DNA of 64,000 bases from Phycisphaeraceae bacterium (GCA_002704825.1 PAIY01000246.1:1-64000), one strand, 5' to 3'. Counted from the first letter of the stretch, positions 42,594-51,359 are shown. The notes: generated by a model not told the origin, from the sequence alone. A program made the numbers and translations.

Positions 42594-44786
42594 ATGCACA
42601 TTGAAAAACAGGTTCACTTTGAGCGGATCGGTCGCGTCGAACACTTGCAGATCACCGACTGCAAGGGCCTTGCTGGTGTTCTTGAAATTGACAAGGCACA
42701 CTGGATTGCAACCAGTGCCCCGGTCAGTGGCCTTCGCACGGATCCGGTGTTTCTGGGCTTGGTGGATACGGATCACAATGACCGCATCCGAGCTGATGAA
42801 ATCACCCAGGCCATCAAGTGGGTACTGGATCATCTCAAAGACCCCAAGGGCATTGATGAACAGACGTGCACCCTCCGACTTGATGCCATCGACACCACCA
42901 CCGACGATGGCGAAAAGATACTCACGCAAAGTCAGACCATCCTCGCGCAGTTGGGCAAGGAAGATCAATTGACCATCAGCCTTGAGGACATCCGCCAACT
43001 CAAAACCAAGATCGAGCAATCCAAGGTCTCCGAAGCGGGGATCGTACTCCCCGATGCCACCACGGACGAAACCGTCGTCAAGCTGTTGACCACCATCATT
43101 CTCGTCACCGGTGGCGCGGATCATCCCAGTGGCCAAAAAGGTGTCGGCTCAGCGCAACTATCCATGTTCCTTGCCGAAGTTCAGAAGTACGAAGCATGGC
43201 TTAACCGTGAAGCATCCGCCCGTGAATCGCTTGCCTGTTTTGGGGATCAACTTCCGCAGGCCTATGAACTCTACCGAACCCTTGCGCCCAAGTTTGACAG
43301 CTACTTTGCCCAGTGTCTTGCCTTGACGCAGGACCCGAATCTGGCTTCGCGTTTTGCGCTGCCTGCTGAGCGTGTGCAGGGCACAAACTTTGAGGATTTA
43401 AACTCCGTACGGTCTCTGCTACGTGATGCACCCATCGCCAAGGCAACGCCGGACCAGGTGTATCGCTTTGATCAACCGACCAACACCGTCTACATCAAGC
43501 AACTCAAACGCTTTGCCGATGAAATTCTTACACCCATGCAGATGGACACCGACGATGTCACCGCTAAGGAATGGCAACAGATTCACGAATCATTCAAAGA
43601 CTACGACCAATGGGTTACCGACAAGCCTGCCAGCGCCGTGGTCACCTTCAGCATCGATGAGCTTCTTCAACTCAGTCAGGACCATCACGTCCAATCCATA
43701 CGCGAGTTGATCGACACCAGTCTGGGTACGGCTATCGAACTCAACGAAATCCGCATGGTTGAAAAGCTGTCTCTTTACCAGGGAAAAATGATCGAGCTGG
43801 TTAACAACTTCGTGAGTTTTCCCTATCTCTATGATGGGGACAAACGCGCCATCTTCGAGCATGGCTCCTTGGTTATGGACGGTCGCTGGTTCAATATGGC
43901 CATCCAAACCGAAGACCGTAAGGAACATATCAAAGCCACCGAGCAAAGTGATATCTTCGTCATCTATGTCAAAGTCACTGGCATAAACGGTGAACCGGAT
44001 ATGGAGCTTGCTTTCCCTGTCACCTCGGGGGGCAAAGGAAATCTCTGCATCGGTAAACGCGGTATCTTTCATAATCTCAAGGGTGAGATGCGGGATGCGC
44101 AAATCGTGCACATCGTCGAAAACCCCATCAGTCTCGCCGAAGCACTCCTTTCACCCTTCAAACGTATCGCATCACTGATCACCGGCAAGATTGAAAAACT
44201 CACACAGTCCGCTGAGAAGAATCTGGACAAAGCCACCGATGACGCATTCAAACAAGTGCAGACCACCAGTGATACCCCCACAACGGAGAACAAGACCGCT
44301 GCACCCACCAATTCCAGCCTCGTCTCCGGCGGTGTCTTTGCTGCTGGCTCCGTGGCAGTTGCGGCATTGGGTTCGGCGACGGCGTACATCGCACAAATCT
44401 TCGCCAAGAACGGCACGCTGAAAATGCTCGGCGGACTCCTGGCTGCGGTCGTCGCAGTGATGATCCCCGTTGCCATCGTTGCATTGCTAAAACTCATGCG
44501 CCGTGACTTAAGCAGCATGCTCGAAGGGTCCGGCTGGGCAATTAACGCCCGCATGCGATTGACGCGTCTGCAAGCCGATCAATTCACACATCGCCCGTTG
44601 GTCCCCGGCGTGATTCATCGCTGGTTCATGTCGCCGATATTCCTGGGGACGATGTTGGTCCTGTTGGTGATCTGGTTACTGATCTTTTTTGAAGTCATGC
44701 CATCAAAAAGAACACCGACGTTGGACCCCTCTCAAATTCAGCCCAAAATACTCATTGAGAAGCCTGCTGATAGCAATGCGAAGTAA
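42594..44786 (+). CDS. Large C-terminally membrane-anchored protein with an EF-hand-like motif
   Basis: A 730-residue protein that I do not recognise. An EF-hand-like loop, DTDHNDRIRADEI, lies at about residues 57-69, as if calcium were bound. A long soluble region follows (70-520), with mixed alpha/beta character. The C-terminal quarter holds three hydrophobic segments at about 578-606, 613-640 and 680-700, so the protein is membrane-bound with its bulk on one side. No signal peptide is seen. ATG 42594 begins MHIEKQVHF; an upstream frame to 42456 looks non-coding. It is oriented away from the pseudopilin gene. Confidence 0.72.
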   Translation: MHIEKQVHFERIGRVEHLQITDCKGLAGVLEIDKAHWIATSAPVSGLRTDPVFLGLVDTDHNDRIRADEITQAIKWVLDHLKDPKGIDEQTCTLRLDAIDTTTDDGEKILTQSQTILAQLGKEDQLTISLEDIRQLKTKIEQSKVSEAGIVLPDATTDETVVKLLTTIILVTGGADHPSGQKGVGSAQLSMFLAEVQKYEAWLNREASARESLACFGDQLPQAYELYRTLAPKFDSYFAQCLALTQDPNLASRFALPAERVQGTNFEDLNSVRSLLRDAPIAKATPDQVYRFDQPTNTVYIKQLKRFADEILTPMQMDTDDVTAKEWQQIHESFKDYDQWVTDKPASAVVTFSIDELLQLSQDHHVQSIRELIDTSLGTAIELNEIRMVEKLSLYQGKMIELVNNFVSFPYLYDGDKRAIFEHGSLVMDGRWFNMAIQTEDRKEHIKATEQSDIFVIYVKVTGINGEPDMELAFPVTSGGKGNLCIGKRGIFHNLKGEMRDAQIVHIVENPISLAEALLSPFKRIASLITGKIEKLTQSAEKNLDKATDDAFKQVQTTSDTPTTENKTAAPTNSSLVSGGVFAAGSVAVAALGSATAYIAQIFAKNGTLKMLGGLLAAVVAVMIPVAIVALLKLMRRDLSSMLEGSGWAINARMRLTRLQADQFTHRPLVPGVIHRWFMSPIFLGTMLVLLVIWLLIFFEVMPSKRTPTLDPSQIQPKILIEKPADSNAK

Positions 44787-44793
44787 ATTTTCG

Positions 44794-44822
44794 TTGACAC
44801 GTGGTATGTGTGTCGGTATTCT
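44794..44822 (+). promoter_or_regulatory. Sigma-70-type promoter
   Basis: TTGACA (44794-44799), a 17-base spacer, then TATTCT (44817-44822). The -35 is a perfect match and the -10 has four of six consensus bases. It starts seven bases after the preceding gene's stop codon. The unit downstream is the small ORF 44877-44984 and a terminator. Confidence 0.7.
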
Positions 44823-44876
44823 CTGGCCTTCGTGAGTATAAAAGTCACTATCAAAACCAACATAGGTTCGTTTGAT

Positions 44877-44984
44877 ATGAAGTCGATGATGATCCAATTC
44901 AATACCAATGCCCAAGCCTGCTCTACCGAGCCGGTTCACGGTCTTGGTATGCGTATTGGTCGCTATCCCGGAGGATCATCGTAG
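44877..44984 (+). CDS. Candidate 35-residue small protein or part of a small RNA
   Basis: A 35-codon frame from ATG 44877, MKSMMIQFNTNAQACSTEPV onward, ending GRYPGGSS at TAG 44982-44984. It lies between a good promoter (44794-44822) and a terminator (45013-45049), a complete unit of about 220 transcribed bases. AGG at 44864 gives a poor SD with 10-base spacing. The same stretch could instead be a small RNA with an accidental frame. Nothing about the peptide is recognisable to me, and it is not hydrophobic. Confidence 0.4.
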   Translation: MKSMMIQFNTNAQACSTEPVHGLGMRIGRYPGGSS

Positions 44985-45012
44985 GTTTTGATTGAGTCTA
45001 TCAACTTTCTCA

Positions 45013-45049
45013 AGCCCTGCGGTGAATACATCATCGCAGGGCTTTTTTT
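45013..45049 (+). terminator. Rho-independent terminator of the mini-gene
   Basis: A 9-bp perfect stem, AGCCCTGCG (45013-45021) with CGCAGGGCT (45035-45043), a 13-base loop and seven T residues (45043-45049). It ends the unit that starts at the 44794 promoter. Confidence 0.9.
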
Positions 45050-45119
45050 GTTTTTTGGAGTTGCCGCCAAGCGTCCAATTTTCACCACACAGACAGCTAA
45101 TACATAAGGAGAATCAATC

Positions 45120-45698
45120 ATGTCTGTGATTTACTACAACGGGAATCGGTTGGCATTAAGTACCATCGAGCCACAGGATGAACCGAAGCTGCGCGCCTGG
45201 ATCAATGATCCTGAAATTTGGTCCACATTGGGTATGCGCCGACCGATCAACGGCCCGCAGGAAGCTAAAATTATCGAGCAGTTCAATACCAGCAATGAGG
45301 ATTTGATCTTTGGTATTTATCTCAAAGCTGAAGAAAAAATCATTGGTACTATCGGGATGCATCGGATTGATGCTGTGAGTCGCCGTGGTGTGATTGGAAT
45401 TTTCATTGGTGATAAAGACTATCAGAATGCGGGTTATGGTACTGAAGCGATGCGGCTGATGTTGCGTTATGGCTTTCGTGAGATGAACCTGCATCGCATT
45501 CTGCTGCATGTGTTTGGTGGTAATGACCGGGCGATTCATGTCTATGAAAAGGTGGGCTTTGTCCGCGAAGGGACGTTGCGTGATCATCTCTGGCGACATG
45601 GTCGTTGGAACGATGTGCACGTCTATGGCATGCTCGAATCCGAATGGTCGATGATGCAACACCAGGAAAAATGCATTGAAGCCGCTGCATTGGTGTGA
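45120..45698 (+). CDS. GNAT acetyltransferase, RimJ/RimL or SpeG-like
   Basis: A 192-residue protein of the RimJ/RimL (Acetyltransf_3) branch: RLALSTIEPQDEPKLRAWIND at the start, GTIGMHRID, IGDKDYQNAGYGTEAMRLMLRYGF with the acetyl-CoA loop QNAGYG at about 103-108, and NDRAIHVYEKVGFVREG near the end. Such enzymes acetylate protein N-termini or polyamines. AAGGAG lies 8 bases before ATG 45120. The bidirectional terminator at 45797-45838 separates it from the convergent sulfotransferase gene. Confidence 0.88.
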   Translation: MSVIYYNGNRLALSTIEPQDEPKLRAWINDPEIWSTLGMRRPINGPQEAKIIEQFNTSNEDLIFGIYLKAEEKIIGTIGMHRIDAVSRRGVIGIFIGDKDYQNAGYGTEAMRLMLRYGFREMNLHRILLHVFGGNDRAIHVYEKVGFVREGTLRDHLWRHGRWNDVHVYGMLESEWSMMQHQEKCIEAAALV

Positions 45699-45752
45699 AT
45701 GTCCAACGCGTGTTCCTCTTGGGCGCATGGGGTTGTGCTTGAGATATCGTAA

Positions 45753-45787
45753 GGCAACCCGTGCCGCAGGAGCGACACGGCTTTAAT
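45753..45787. repeat. AAGCCGTG repeat family, copy 2
   Basis: GGCAACCCGTGCCGCAGGAG followed by CGACACGGCTTTAAT. Its reverse complement matches 61391-61422 over about 32 bases with few differences, and 143-170 partly. The centre folds back on itself (CCGTG...CACGG). Confidence 0.7.
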
Positions 45788-45796
45788 ATTCCAAAA

Positions 45797-45838
45797 AATA
45801 AACCTCACCGTGATTCAATGATCGCGGTGAGGTTTATT
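45797..45838. terminator. Bidirectional terminator
   Basis: A perfect 14-bp stem, AATAAACCTCACCG (45797-45810) with CGGTGAGGTTTATT (45825-45838), a 14-base loop, A residues on the left and T residues on the right. It serves both the GNAT gene (+) and the sulfotransferase gene (-), which converge here. Confidence 0.88.
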
Positions 45839-45860
45839 ACTTTTTCAGAAGTGTGTTTGA

Positions 45861-46799
45861 TCAAGCAGAAGGTTGCTTGTTTTCTGGTTCGTTGAGGAGT
45901 TTATTGGTGATGCGTGGATGCACTGCCGGGTTAATGCCGCGTTGATCGCGTTGGTAACCCATCAGGTCCATGGCCGGTTTGCAGATGGTGTTGATGCGGT
46001 CGAGATTTTCTTGGCCAAAGAACTCGCCCCAATCCACTTTGCGATTGCCTTTGGATTGGTATTGCACATCGACCTGATCGCGGATGTCGTTGGTGACGGT
46101 GATTTTCATTTCCTGGCAGATTTGATGGATTTCACCGATCTTGTCCTGCAGGAAGTCTTCGTATCGACAGAGAAGCATTTCGTTTTTATGTGCCATGTAA
46201 GTCTGCACAAAGAGGACCCATCGCTGAGCGAGCATTTCGATGTAGTTCTTACCTTCCAGTCCACACCATGATCCGTCGAAGACCATGGGCCATGGGCCGA
46301 TGAGTCGTTGGTGGTGTTCAGGTTCGAGCGTTTGAAGATTGCCGGGGATTTTAAATCGGTTGAGGATGCTTCGGATGTTGTCGCGTGGATCACGGACGAT
46401 CATCATGAATTGGCCCAAGGGGAAGAACTTTTTGAGTTCTGTATAAAAGTGCGTGAGGTTGGGTTCTTTGATGATGGGGTTTGCAAATTCAATGCGGTTC
46501 ATCTCAAGGAACTTACGGAAGCTGACGGTTCGTGCATAGACGTCGTAATAGTCCGCAGGATGATTGTCATTAAAGTAGTTCAGATCCAGGGTGACTTCTC
46601 GGTTGGAAGCTTTACCCATGAGAGCAGCGATGATCGTCGTACCGGACTTCTGGTTACCCATGACGAAGATGGGGTTATCACAGATGCGTTTGCCCCTTGC
46701 ATTGACAGCCCGTTGGGCATCGATGCTTCCGACTTGCAGGCGATGTTTGACCGCCTGGACGGGGTTGCGCATGAACGTTTGGAGTTTGCGTGTCATCAT
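45861..46799 (-). CDS. Sulfotransferase family protein
   Basis: A 312-residue sulfotransferase. The PAPS 5'-phosphosulfate loop FVMGNQKSGTTIIAALMG is at about 45-62 and the 3'-phosphate motif MMIVRDPRDNIRSILNRF at about 130-147. These residues are closer to consensus than in the enzyme at 30939-31775. No signal peptide. The start is ATG 46799, with ATG 46796 adjacent; a longer frame to 46937 lacks a plausible start context. The 311-base gap upstream (46800-47110) holds no recognisable gene or repeat. Confidence 0.85.
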   Translation of the reverse strand: MMTRKLQTFMRNPVQAVKHRLQVGSIDAQRAVNARGKRICDNPIFVMGNQKSGTTIIAALMGKASNREVTLDLNYFNDNHPADYYDVYARTVSFRKFLEMNRIEFANPIIKEPNLTHFYTELKKFFPLGQFMMIVRDPRDNIRSILNRFKIPGNLQTLEPEHHQRLIGPWPMVFDGSWCGLEGKNYIEMLAQRWVLFVQTYMAHKNEMLLCRYEDFLQDKIGEIHQICQEMKITVTNDIRDQVDVQYQSKGNRKVDWGEFFGQENLDRINTICKPAMDLMGYQRDQRGINPAVHPRITNKLLNEPENKQPSA

Positions 46800-47110
46800 G
46801 ATATTTGGACCTATCCTTACGGGACAGATCGAACGATTACGGACACGCGATAAGCGAAGTGGACGGATTTGCACACGGTTTGGCGTCGGGGTGCTACTAC
46901 AAACGTTACAGGCGGTATGGTTGGTTGGGGGCGTCAATCATGAAGGTGTGGGGCTGAGTGAGTCGGGAATCCATCTTTCGTGTTTTTCTTGCTGCATGTG
47001 TCTTTGCCCGTGTCGATTTGCATCGACGATGCTCGCATCGCCTGCTTCAATCTCCGTGGCAAAGCTCCATTCGCTAACGACAAAGCCGCGACAATTGGAT
47101 TCGCAACGCT

Positions 47111-47824
47111 CTAAATGCTAACAGTGAGCTTCCATTGTCGGATCACAGGTTGATCATGTGCCACACACAAGCACGCTTCATAGTCCGGCGAAGGCGTTGG
47201 TGTGAGATTGTGCAGCGCCCAGGTTTCGGTGATGTGGTCGGGCTTGTGCATCAGGCATGCCGGTTCGTCGGGATCGACATTGACCGTGAATTGATCAAGC
47301 CCCAGCGTGATCCCTTTGGCGATGGCTTTGACGAAAGCTTCCTTGCGGGTCCAGATGGTATGGAAGGCTCGGAACTGCTTGTCAGCAGGCAGTTTCATCA
47401 AGGCATCAAACTCGGCGGGTGAGAAGAACCGTTTGGCCATTTTCTGGAAATTCTCACGCGGTCGATGGCATTCGATATCCACGCCGATTGCAAAGTCCGG
47501 ACTGACTGCAATCAAGGCCATGTCGGCTGAATGCGTGACATTAAAATGCACCGGGTGATCCGGGAGGTACGGCTTGCCATGCTCGGTATGGGCAAAGGCC
47601 ACGCTGGCTGGATCGCTGCGCAACACCGAGGCGACCACCATCCGAAGCAGGGCGCGCGTGATAGCAAATTCACCTTGTCTCTTTGGACTTTTGAATCGGT
47701 CGTGGCGTTTGCGTTCGGTTTCATCCAGCAGGTCCAACGCTCGCGCGCGGGTGATGGGTGGTGCGGTCAATGACAAGGCAAAGACATCAACACAACCGGA
47801 TTGAGCCTGCCAATTGTCGGGCAT
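47111..47824 (-). CDS. 4'-phosphopantetheinyl transferase, Sfp type
   Basis: Transfers the phosphopantetheine arm of CoA to a carrier-protein serine. The 237-residue length fits the Sfp/Gsp class. It has FNVTHSADMALIAVS at about 100, GVDIECHRP with the Mg-binding Asp and Glu at about 119-127, and WTRKEAFVKAIAKG at about 165-178. This larger type usually serves secondary metabolism, but can be the only such enzyme in a genome; no carrier protein or synthase is in this window. ATG 47824 is preferred; an upstream TTG (47896) extends into repeat-like sequence. Confidence 0.9.
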   Translation of the reverse strand: MPDNWQAQSGCVDVFALSLTAPPITRARALDLLDETERKRHDRFKSPKRQGEFAITRALLRMVVASVLRSDPASVAFAHTEHGKPYLPDHPVHFNVTHSADMALIAVSPDFAIGVDIECHRPRENFQKMAKRFFSPAEFDALMKLPADKQFRAFHTIWTRKEAFVKAIAKGITLGLDQFTVNVDPDEPACLMHKPDHITETWALHNLTPTPSPDYEACLCVAHDQPVIRQWKLTVSI

Positions 47825-47845
47825 GTTTGGCCATGGGCAACGTTG

Positions 47846-47873
47846 GAAATCGGAATTCGGATTTCGGATTGGA
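47846..47873. repeat. Short CGAAATC-type repeat remnant
   Basis: GGAAATCGGAATTCGGATTT and following CGGATTGG. The unit CGGATTTC is the reverse complement style of the CGAAATC heptamer at 40314-40355, and GGAATTCGGATTTCGG partly folds on itself. It overlaps only the alternative 5' extension of the phosphopantetheinyl transferase gene. Confidence 0.4.
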
Positions 47874-47942
47874 TTCAAGGTCGTTATCCCTGGCAATGTC
47901 CCTGCGGTTGCAGGTCAGAGGTTCCGAAATAGCGCGATGGAT

Positions 47943-49208
47943 TTAAGGGTACCAGACTTCGATGTTGTCGACCTGCGTCTGCGTGCCGGGTGTTCCCAGA
48001 AGTCGGAGTGTCACGTTTGCCGTGCTGCGTGGGTCCATGGAAGGACTGGTTGCCACGGGCAGTTCATTGACATACCAGAGAATGTTGTAGGGGGTTCGAC
48101 GGGCTCGGACGGTGATGCTTTTGCCGTCGGACGGGATCACGGGATACTCGGCTTGTGCAGCAGGTGGTGAGCCGGGCTTGGCTTCGCTGACAATGCCCTG
48201 GTCGGTGTGTTTGAGCGTGAGTCGGACACTGTCACTGGCCAGTGAGAGGACGAAGGTGGCCTTGGGCTGGAGTGTCACCGTCATGCGGACCTGCTGAATC
48301 GGTGCGTCGGATTGCATGGGGGTGTATTCCACGCGAGACTCACCGTTTTCTGACCCACCGATGACCATGTTGAGTTTCTGGTTGACGATGGTGGCGCCTT
48401 TGCCTGCGGTCGCGCGGACACGGAAGTTGTTGCTGAGAATTTCACTGTCAAAGTTTTCGCCAGCATGTGCTTTACCCAGGTCCTTGTCTTCGGGATTGGT
48501 GGATCTGGGTTTGCCGGTTTTGTTGGCCGGGTTGAGTTCCACCGCATCATCGGCTGGTTTGGGATCAATGACCGCGGTCTGGAACTGTTGGGTCTGCTGC
48601 TGATCGTCGCTGGAACCCATGATCATGACCACGCCAATGACAATGGCAATGACCAGCAAGAACAGGATCGACAGGGCGATGATGATGGCAGCAAAGGGAA
48701 TCGGTGATGAATTCTGGGCACGCGGTGCGTTGAGATCCGCTTCAACCTGAATCTCCGGCCCGTCCATCTCAGCCAGCGAGGCGTCGAGTGGACCCTGACC
48801 TGCCGGTGCCGGTGCGACATCGTCATCCAGTTCCAGTTCGTATGCCTGATCGTCTTCAAGGAGCGGCAGGAGATTCGACGGTGGGGGGACGTCCTTGGTG
48901 GGAACCTTGGTTCCCAATCGCTTGGACAGCAGTTGGTCGTAACGTTGGTAGTTCTTGGCATCACTCAGCGCAACGCGCGCGGTAGCCACCTCGTTCATCA
49001 TGCGGGTTGCCGTCTCACGCTTTTTGCGATCGGGGAGCATGGCAAATTGGTCCAGCTTCTCCAATCGCTGCTTGGCAGAGATTTCCACGGCACCGGGATG
49101 ATGACAGAAATGCGGTAAGCCCAACAATGTGTAATGATCCGGGGGCATGTCCGGTTCATGGGTACTGGGGTCAATTCCGAGCCACTCTTTGTAATAGTCT
49201 GCTGCCAT
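47943..49208 (-). CDS. Membrane protein with J-domain-like N-terminus
   Basis: A 421-residue protein. Residues 1-110 resemble a J domain in spacing (YYKEWLGIDPS, PDHYTLLGLPHF, then RVALSDAKNYQRYDQLL), but the HPD motif needed to stimulate Hsp70 is absent. An acidic, Pro-rich stretch follows, then one membrane helix at about 174-200. The part beyond (about 230-421) looks beta-sandwich-like and ends VDNIEVWYP, as in LamG or similar extracytoplasmic domains. The divergent Hsp70 gene lies just upstream, on the same strand. ATG 49208 is favoured over GTG 49232; neither has a strong SD. Confidence 0.78.
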   Translation of the reverse strand: MAADYYKEWLGIDPSTHEPDMPPDHYTLLGLPHFCHHPGAVEISAKQRLEKLDQFAMLPDRKKRETATRMMNEVATARVALSDAKNYQRYDQLLSKRLGTKVPTKDVPPPSNLLPLLEDDQAYELELDDDVAPAPAGQGPLDASLAEMDGPEIQVEADLNAPRAQNSSPIPFAAIIIALSILFLLVIAIVIGVVMIMGSSDDQQQTQQFQTAVIDPKPADDAVELNPANKTGKPRSTNPEDKDLGKAHAGENFDSEILSNNFRVRATAGKGATIVNQKLNMVIGGSENGESRVEYTPMQSDAPIQQVRMTVTLQPKATFVLSLASDSVRLTLKHTDQGIVSEAKPGSPPAAQAEYPVIPSDGKSITVRARRTPYNILWYVNELPVATSPSMDPRSTANVTLRLLGTPGTQTQVDNIEVWYP

Positions 49209-49354
49209 GGATCCAATCGTTACGCTAGTCACAAGCGGGTGCTAACAGTGTCATCGTGCATTTGCCCTATCAGCTTAACCGATTTGCACAAAGGGGACTA
49301 GGCATGAGCTATGGGGATGACGAACTTGATGTTATTGGACATTGCGGTATTGTC

Positions 49355-49376
49355 GCGCTAAACCGCAAGCGGTTAA
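49355..49376. repeat. AACCGC repeat, copy 5
   Basis: GCGCTAAACCGCAAGCGGTTAA, identical in its first 20 bases to 40282-40301. It lies in the 193-base gap between the J-like gene and the Hsp70 gene. Confidence 0.7.
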
Positions 49377-49401
49377 TCATTCACTCGAAATCCAACATTC
49401 A

Positions 49402-51246
49402 TCATCGGCTGCCACTGACAACCATTTTCTCCACAGCCTGCTTGGCCTGGCCGATTTCAGCCTGGTTCATCGCATTGGTCCGGTCAATGGCGGTTGATGC
49501 GCTGGCACCACTGGTGGCTTCCATGGCTTTGACATCCAGACGGCCGGAGTTGTCGTAGCTGAAGGTCACGTAAATGGTCGAACCCTTGCGAAGACCCCAG
49601 GGTAGCTTCTCAATGGTGCATTTACCGATGGGAATACACTGATCGGGATTGTCCGATTCGCCTTCGACGATGATGACCGAAACCGATGTCTGGTTGGGAA
49701 CCACCGTGCCATAGCGCTTGGTGACCGAGGTCGGTAATAAGGTGTTGGACGGGACGATGATGGAGTTGACCTTGGTTTTATCTTCGTTGGTCATCACCAC
49801 GCCGAGGCTGTGAGCGTTGACGTTGTGGGTTTGAATGGCGCGAAGCACGTCGGTGGCATCGTTGGCGTCGTACTGCTCCGATGGACTGATTTCTTCGAGT
49901 TCCGCTTCCGCAATCGTCGAACCATCCGATGAGATGGCAGGTGCGCTGAGCGTACTGGCGCCGCCTTCATGCGGTGCGATGCCATCGGAAACCGTTTCGG
50001 CATTAGGATCGACTTCGACCATCGGCAATGCCGCGTCGTCGTCCTTGATCTTCATCTCCGTCGGCGGGGCAGCAGACTTGGGCTTGGCAGCTTTGGCGGC
50101 CTGTTGTTGCGTCTGGTAACGCTTGAGTTGTTCAATGGCAGCGTGGATCGCAGCACCATGTGCCACCACTTCGTCGGGGGACAGGGAGGTGTTGGGCTTC
50201 TTGCCGGTGACACGTTCCAGAAGCTTGATGACCTGGGGCATACGCGTCGAACCGCCAACGGTTAAGACTTCGTCGACTTCGCTCCACGCCAAACCTGCGG
50301 CTTCGATGACGCGGACGATACGACTTTCCGTGCGGTAAAGCAGGTCGGAGGTGAGTTCTTCAAATTGCTGACGGGTCACGTCGATGTTCACGGGCTTGCC
50401 TGCGAAGGTGATCCCCATGCGCGCCTTGTCACGGGCGGATAACGCACGCTTGCAGTCTTCAGCAGCGACAAGCATTTGCTGGAACACATGCTCGTCATTG
50501 CGCGGGTCCACGCCATGCTTGGCCTTGAACGCCACGGCAGCGGCATTGAGCAGTTTCATGTCCCAGTCTTTGCCGCCCAGTTGCACATCACCGTCGGTGG
50601 CAAGCACGGTGAGATTGTTACCTTCAATGCGCAACACGGTTACGTCGAACGTACCACCACCCAGGTCATAGACCACGGCGATGCGCGCTTTGGACGTTTC
50701 GTCAGCCAGGCGAAGCACGTCGTCCTGGCCGTCACTTTTTCGTTTGATATCCCGGTAGGCAAAGGCCAAAGACGCTGCGGTCGGTTCGTTGAGAATGTCG
50801 AGTACTTCAAGACCGGCAATTTCACCGGCGGCTTGCGTGGCCTGGCGACGACCTTCGTCAAAATAGGCCGGTACCGTAATCACCGCGCCATCAATCGGGC
50901 CGAGCTTGGCTTCGGCATCCTGTTTGAGTTTTTTGAGGACCAACGCACTGATGGCCGGGGGCGGGAGTTTGCGACCCTGAATCGCCCGACTGTAAAAACG
51001 CTCGCCCATCTCACGTTTGACGCACTCGACGACGAGATCCGGATTTTCCACAGCAGCAGCGCGCGCTTCGGCACCAACCACCACCTGACCGCTGGGTTCG
51101 AAAAACACCACCGACGGCGTCGTCAGCGAACCTTCTGCATTGGGGATCGTCACCGGCGTACCATGCGCATCGACATAGGCCATCGCACTGAACGTGGTCC
51201 CCAAGTCGATACCGATATATCGCTTGGCCCGAGGCGATTCGCTCAT
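49402..51246 (-). CDS. Divergent Hsp70 (DnaK-like) chaperone
   Basis: A 614-residue Hsp70. The ATPase domain (1-370) is well conserved: IGIDLGTTFSAMAYV (11-25), VYDLGGGTFDVTVLR (192-206) and VGGSTRMP (330-337). In place of the usual short hydrophobic linker is an Ala/Asp/Glu/Ser-rich segment of about 90 residues (375-465). The beta substrate domain follows (470-590, with HSLGVVMTNEDK and VIIVEGESDNPDQCIPIG). The helical lid is nearly absent: the protein ends about 25 residues after the beta domain. It is therefore not the main DnaK. A TATAAT lies about 110 bases upstream. The J-like membrane protein gene is next downstream. Confidence 0.88.
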   Translation of the reverse strand: MSESPRAKRYIGIDLGTTFSAMAYVDAHGTPVTIPNAEGSLTTPSVVFFEPSGQVVVGAEARAAAVENPDLVVECVKREMGERFYSRAIQGRKLPPPAISALVLKKLKQDAEAKLGPIDGAVITVPAYFDEGRRQATQAAGEIAGLEVLDILNEPTAASLAFAYRDIKRKSDGQDDVLRLADETSKARIAVVYDLGGGTFDVTVLRIEGNNLTVLATDGDVQLGGKDWDMKLLNAAAVAFKAKHGVDPRNDEHVFQQMLVAAEDCKRALSARDKARMGITFAGKPVNIDVTRQQFEELTSDLLYRTESRIVRVIEAAGLAWSEVDEVLTVGGSTRMPQVIKLLERVTGKKPNTSLSPDEVVAHGAAIHAAIEQLKRYQTQQQAAKAAKPKSAAPPTEMKIKDDDAALPMVEVDPNAETVSDGIAPHEGGASTLSAPAISSDGSTIAEAELEEISPSEQYDANDATDVLRAIQTHNVNAHSLGVVMTNEDKTKVNSIIVPSNTLLPTSVTKRYGTVVPNQTSVSVIIVEGESDNPDQCIPIGKCTIEKLPWGLRKGSTIYVTFSYDNSGRLDVKAMEATSGASASTAIDRTNAMNQAEIGQAKQAVEKMVVSGSR

Positions 51247-51359
51247 GGCCAAAACTCCTTGCATTGAAACTCAAACTTAGCCTGTTGGCTGCCCTGGCTA
51301 CCCCACCACGCCGAAGCGCAGTACCCTGGACAGATCATCCTGACCTGCCGCAACCATTT

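Noticed and set aside
46800-47110. Possible gene in the 311-base gap between the sulfotransferase and the phosphopantetheinyl transferase
   Set aside because: Frames here are antisense or out-of-frame continuations with no SD, and no repeat or hairpin stands out; it is probably promoter and leader sequence.
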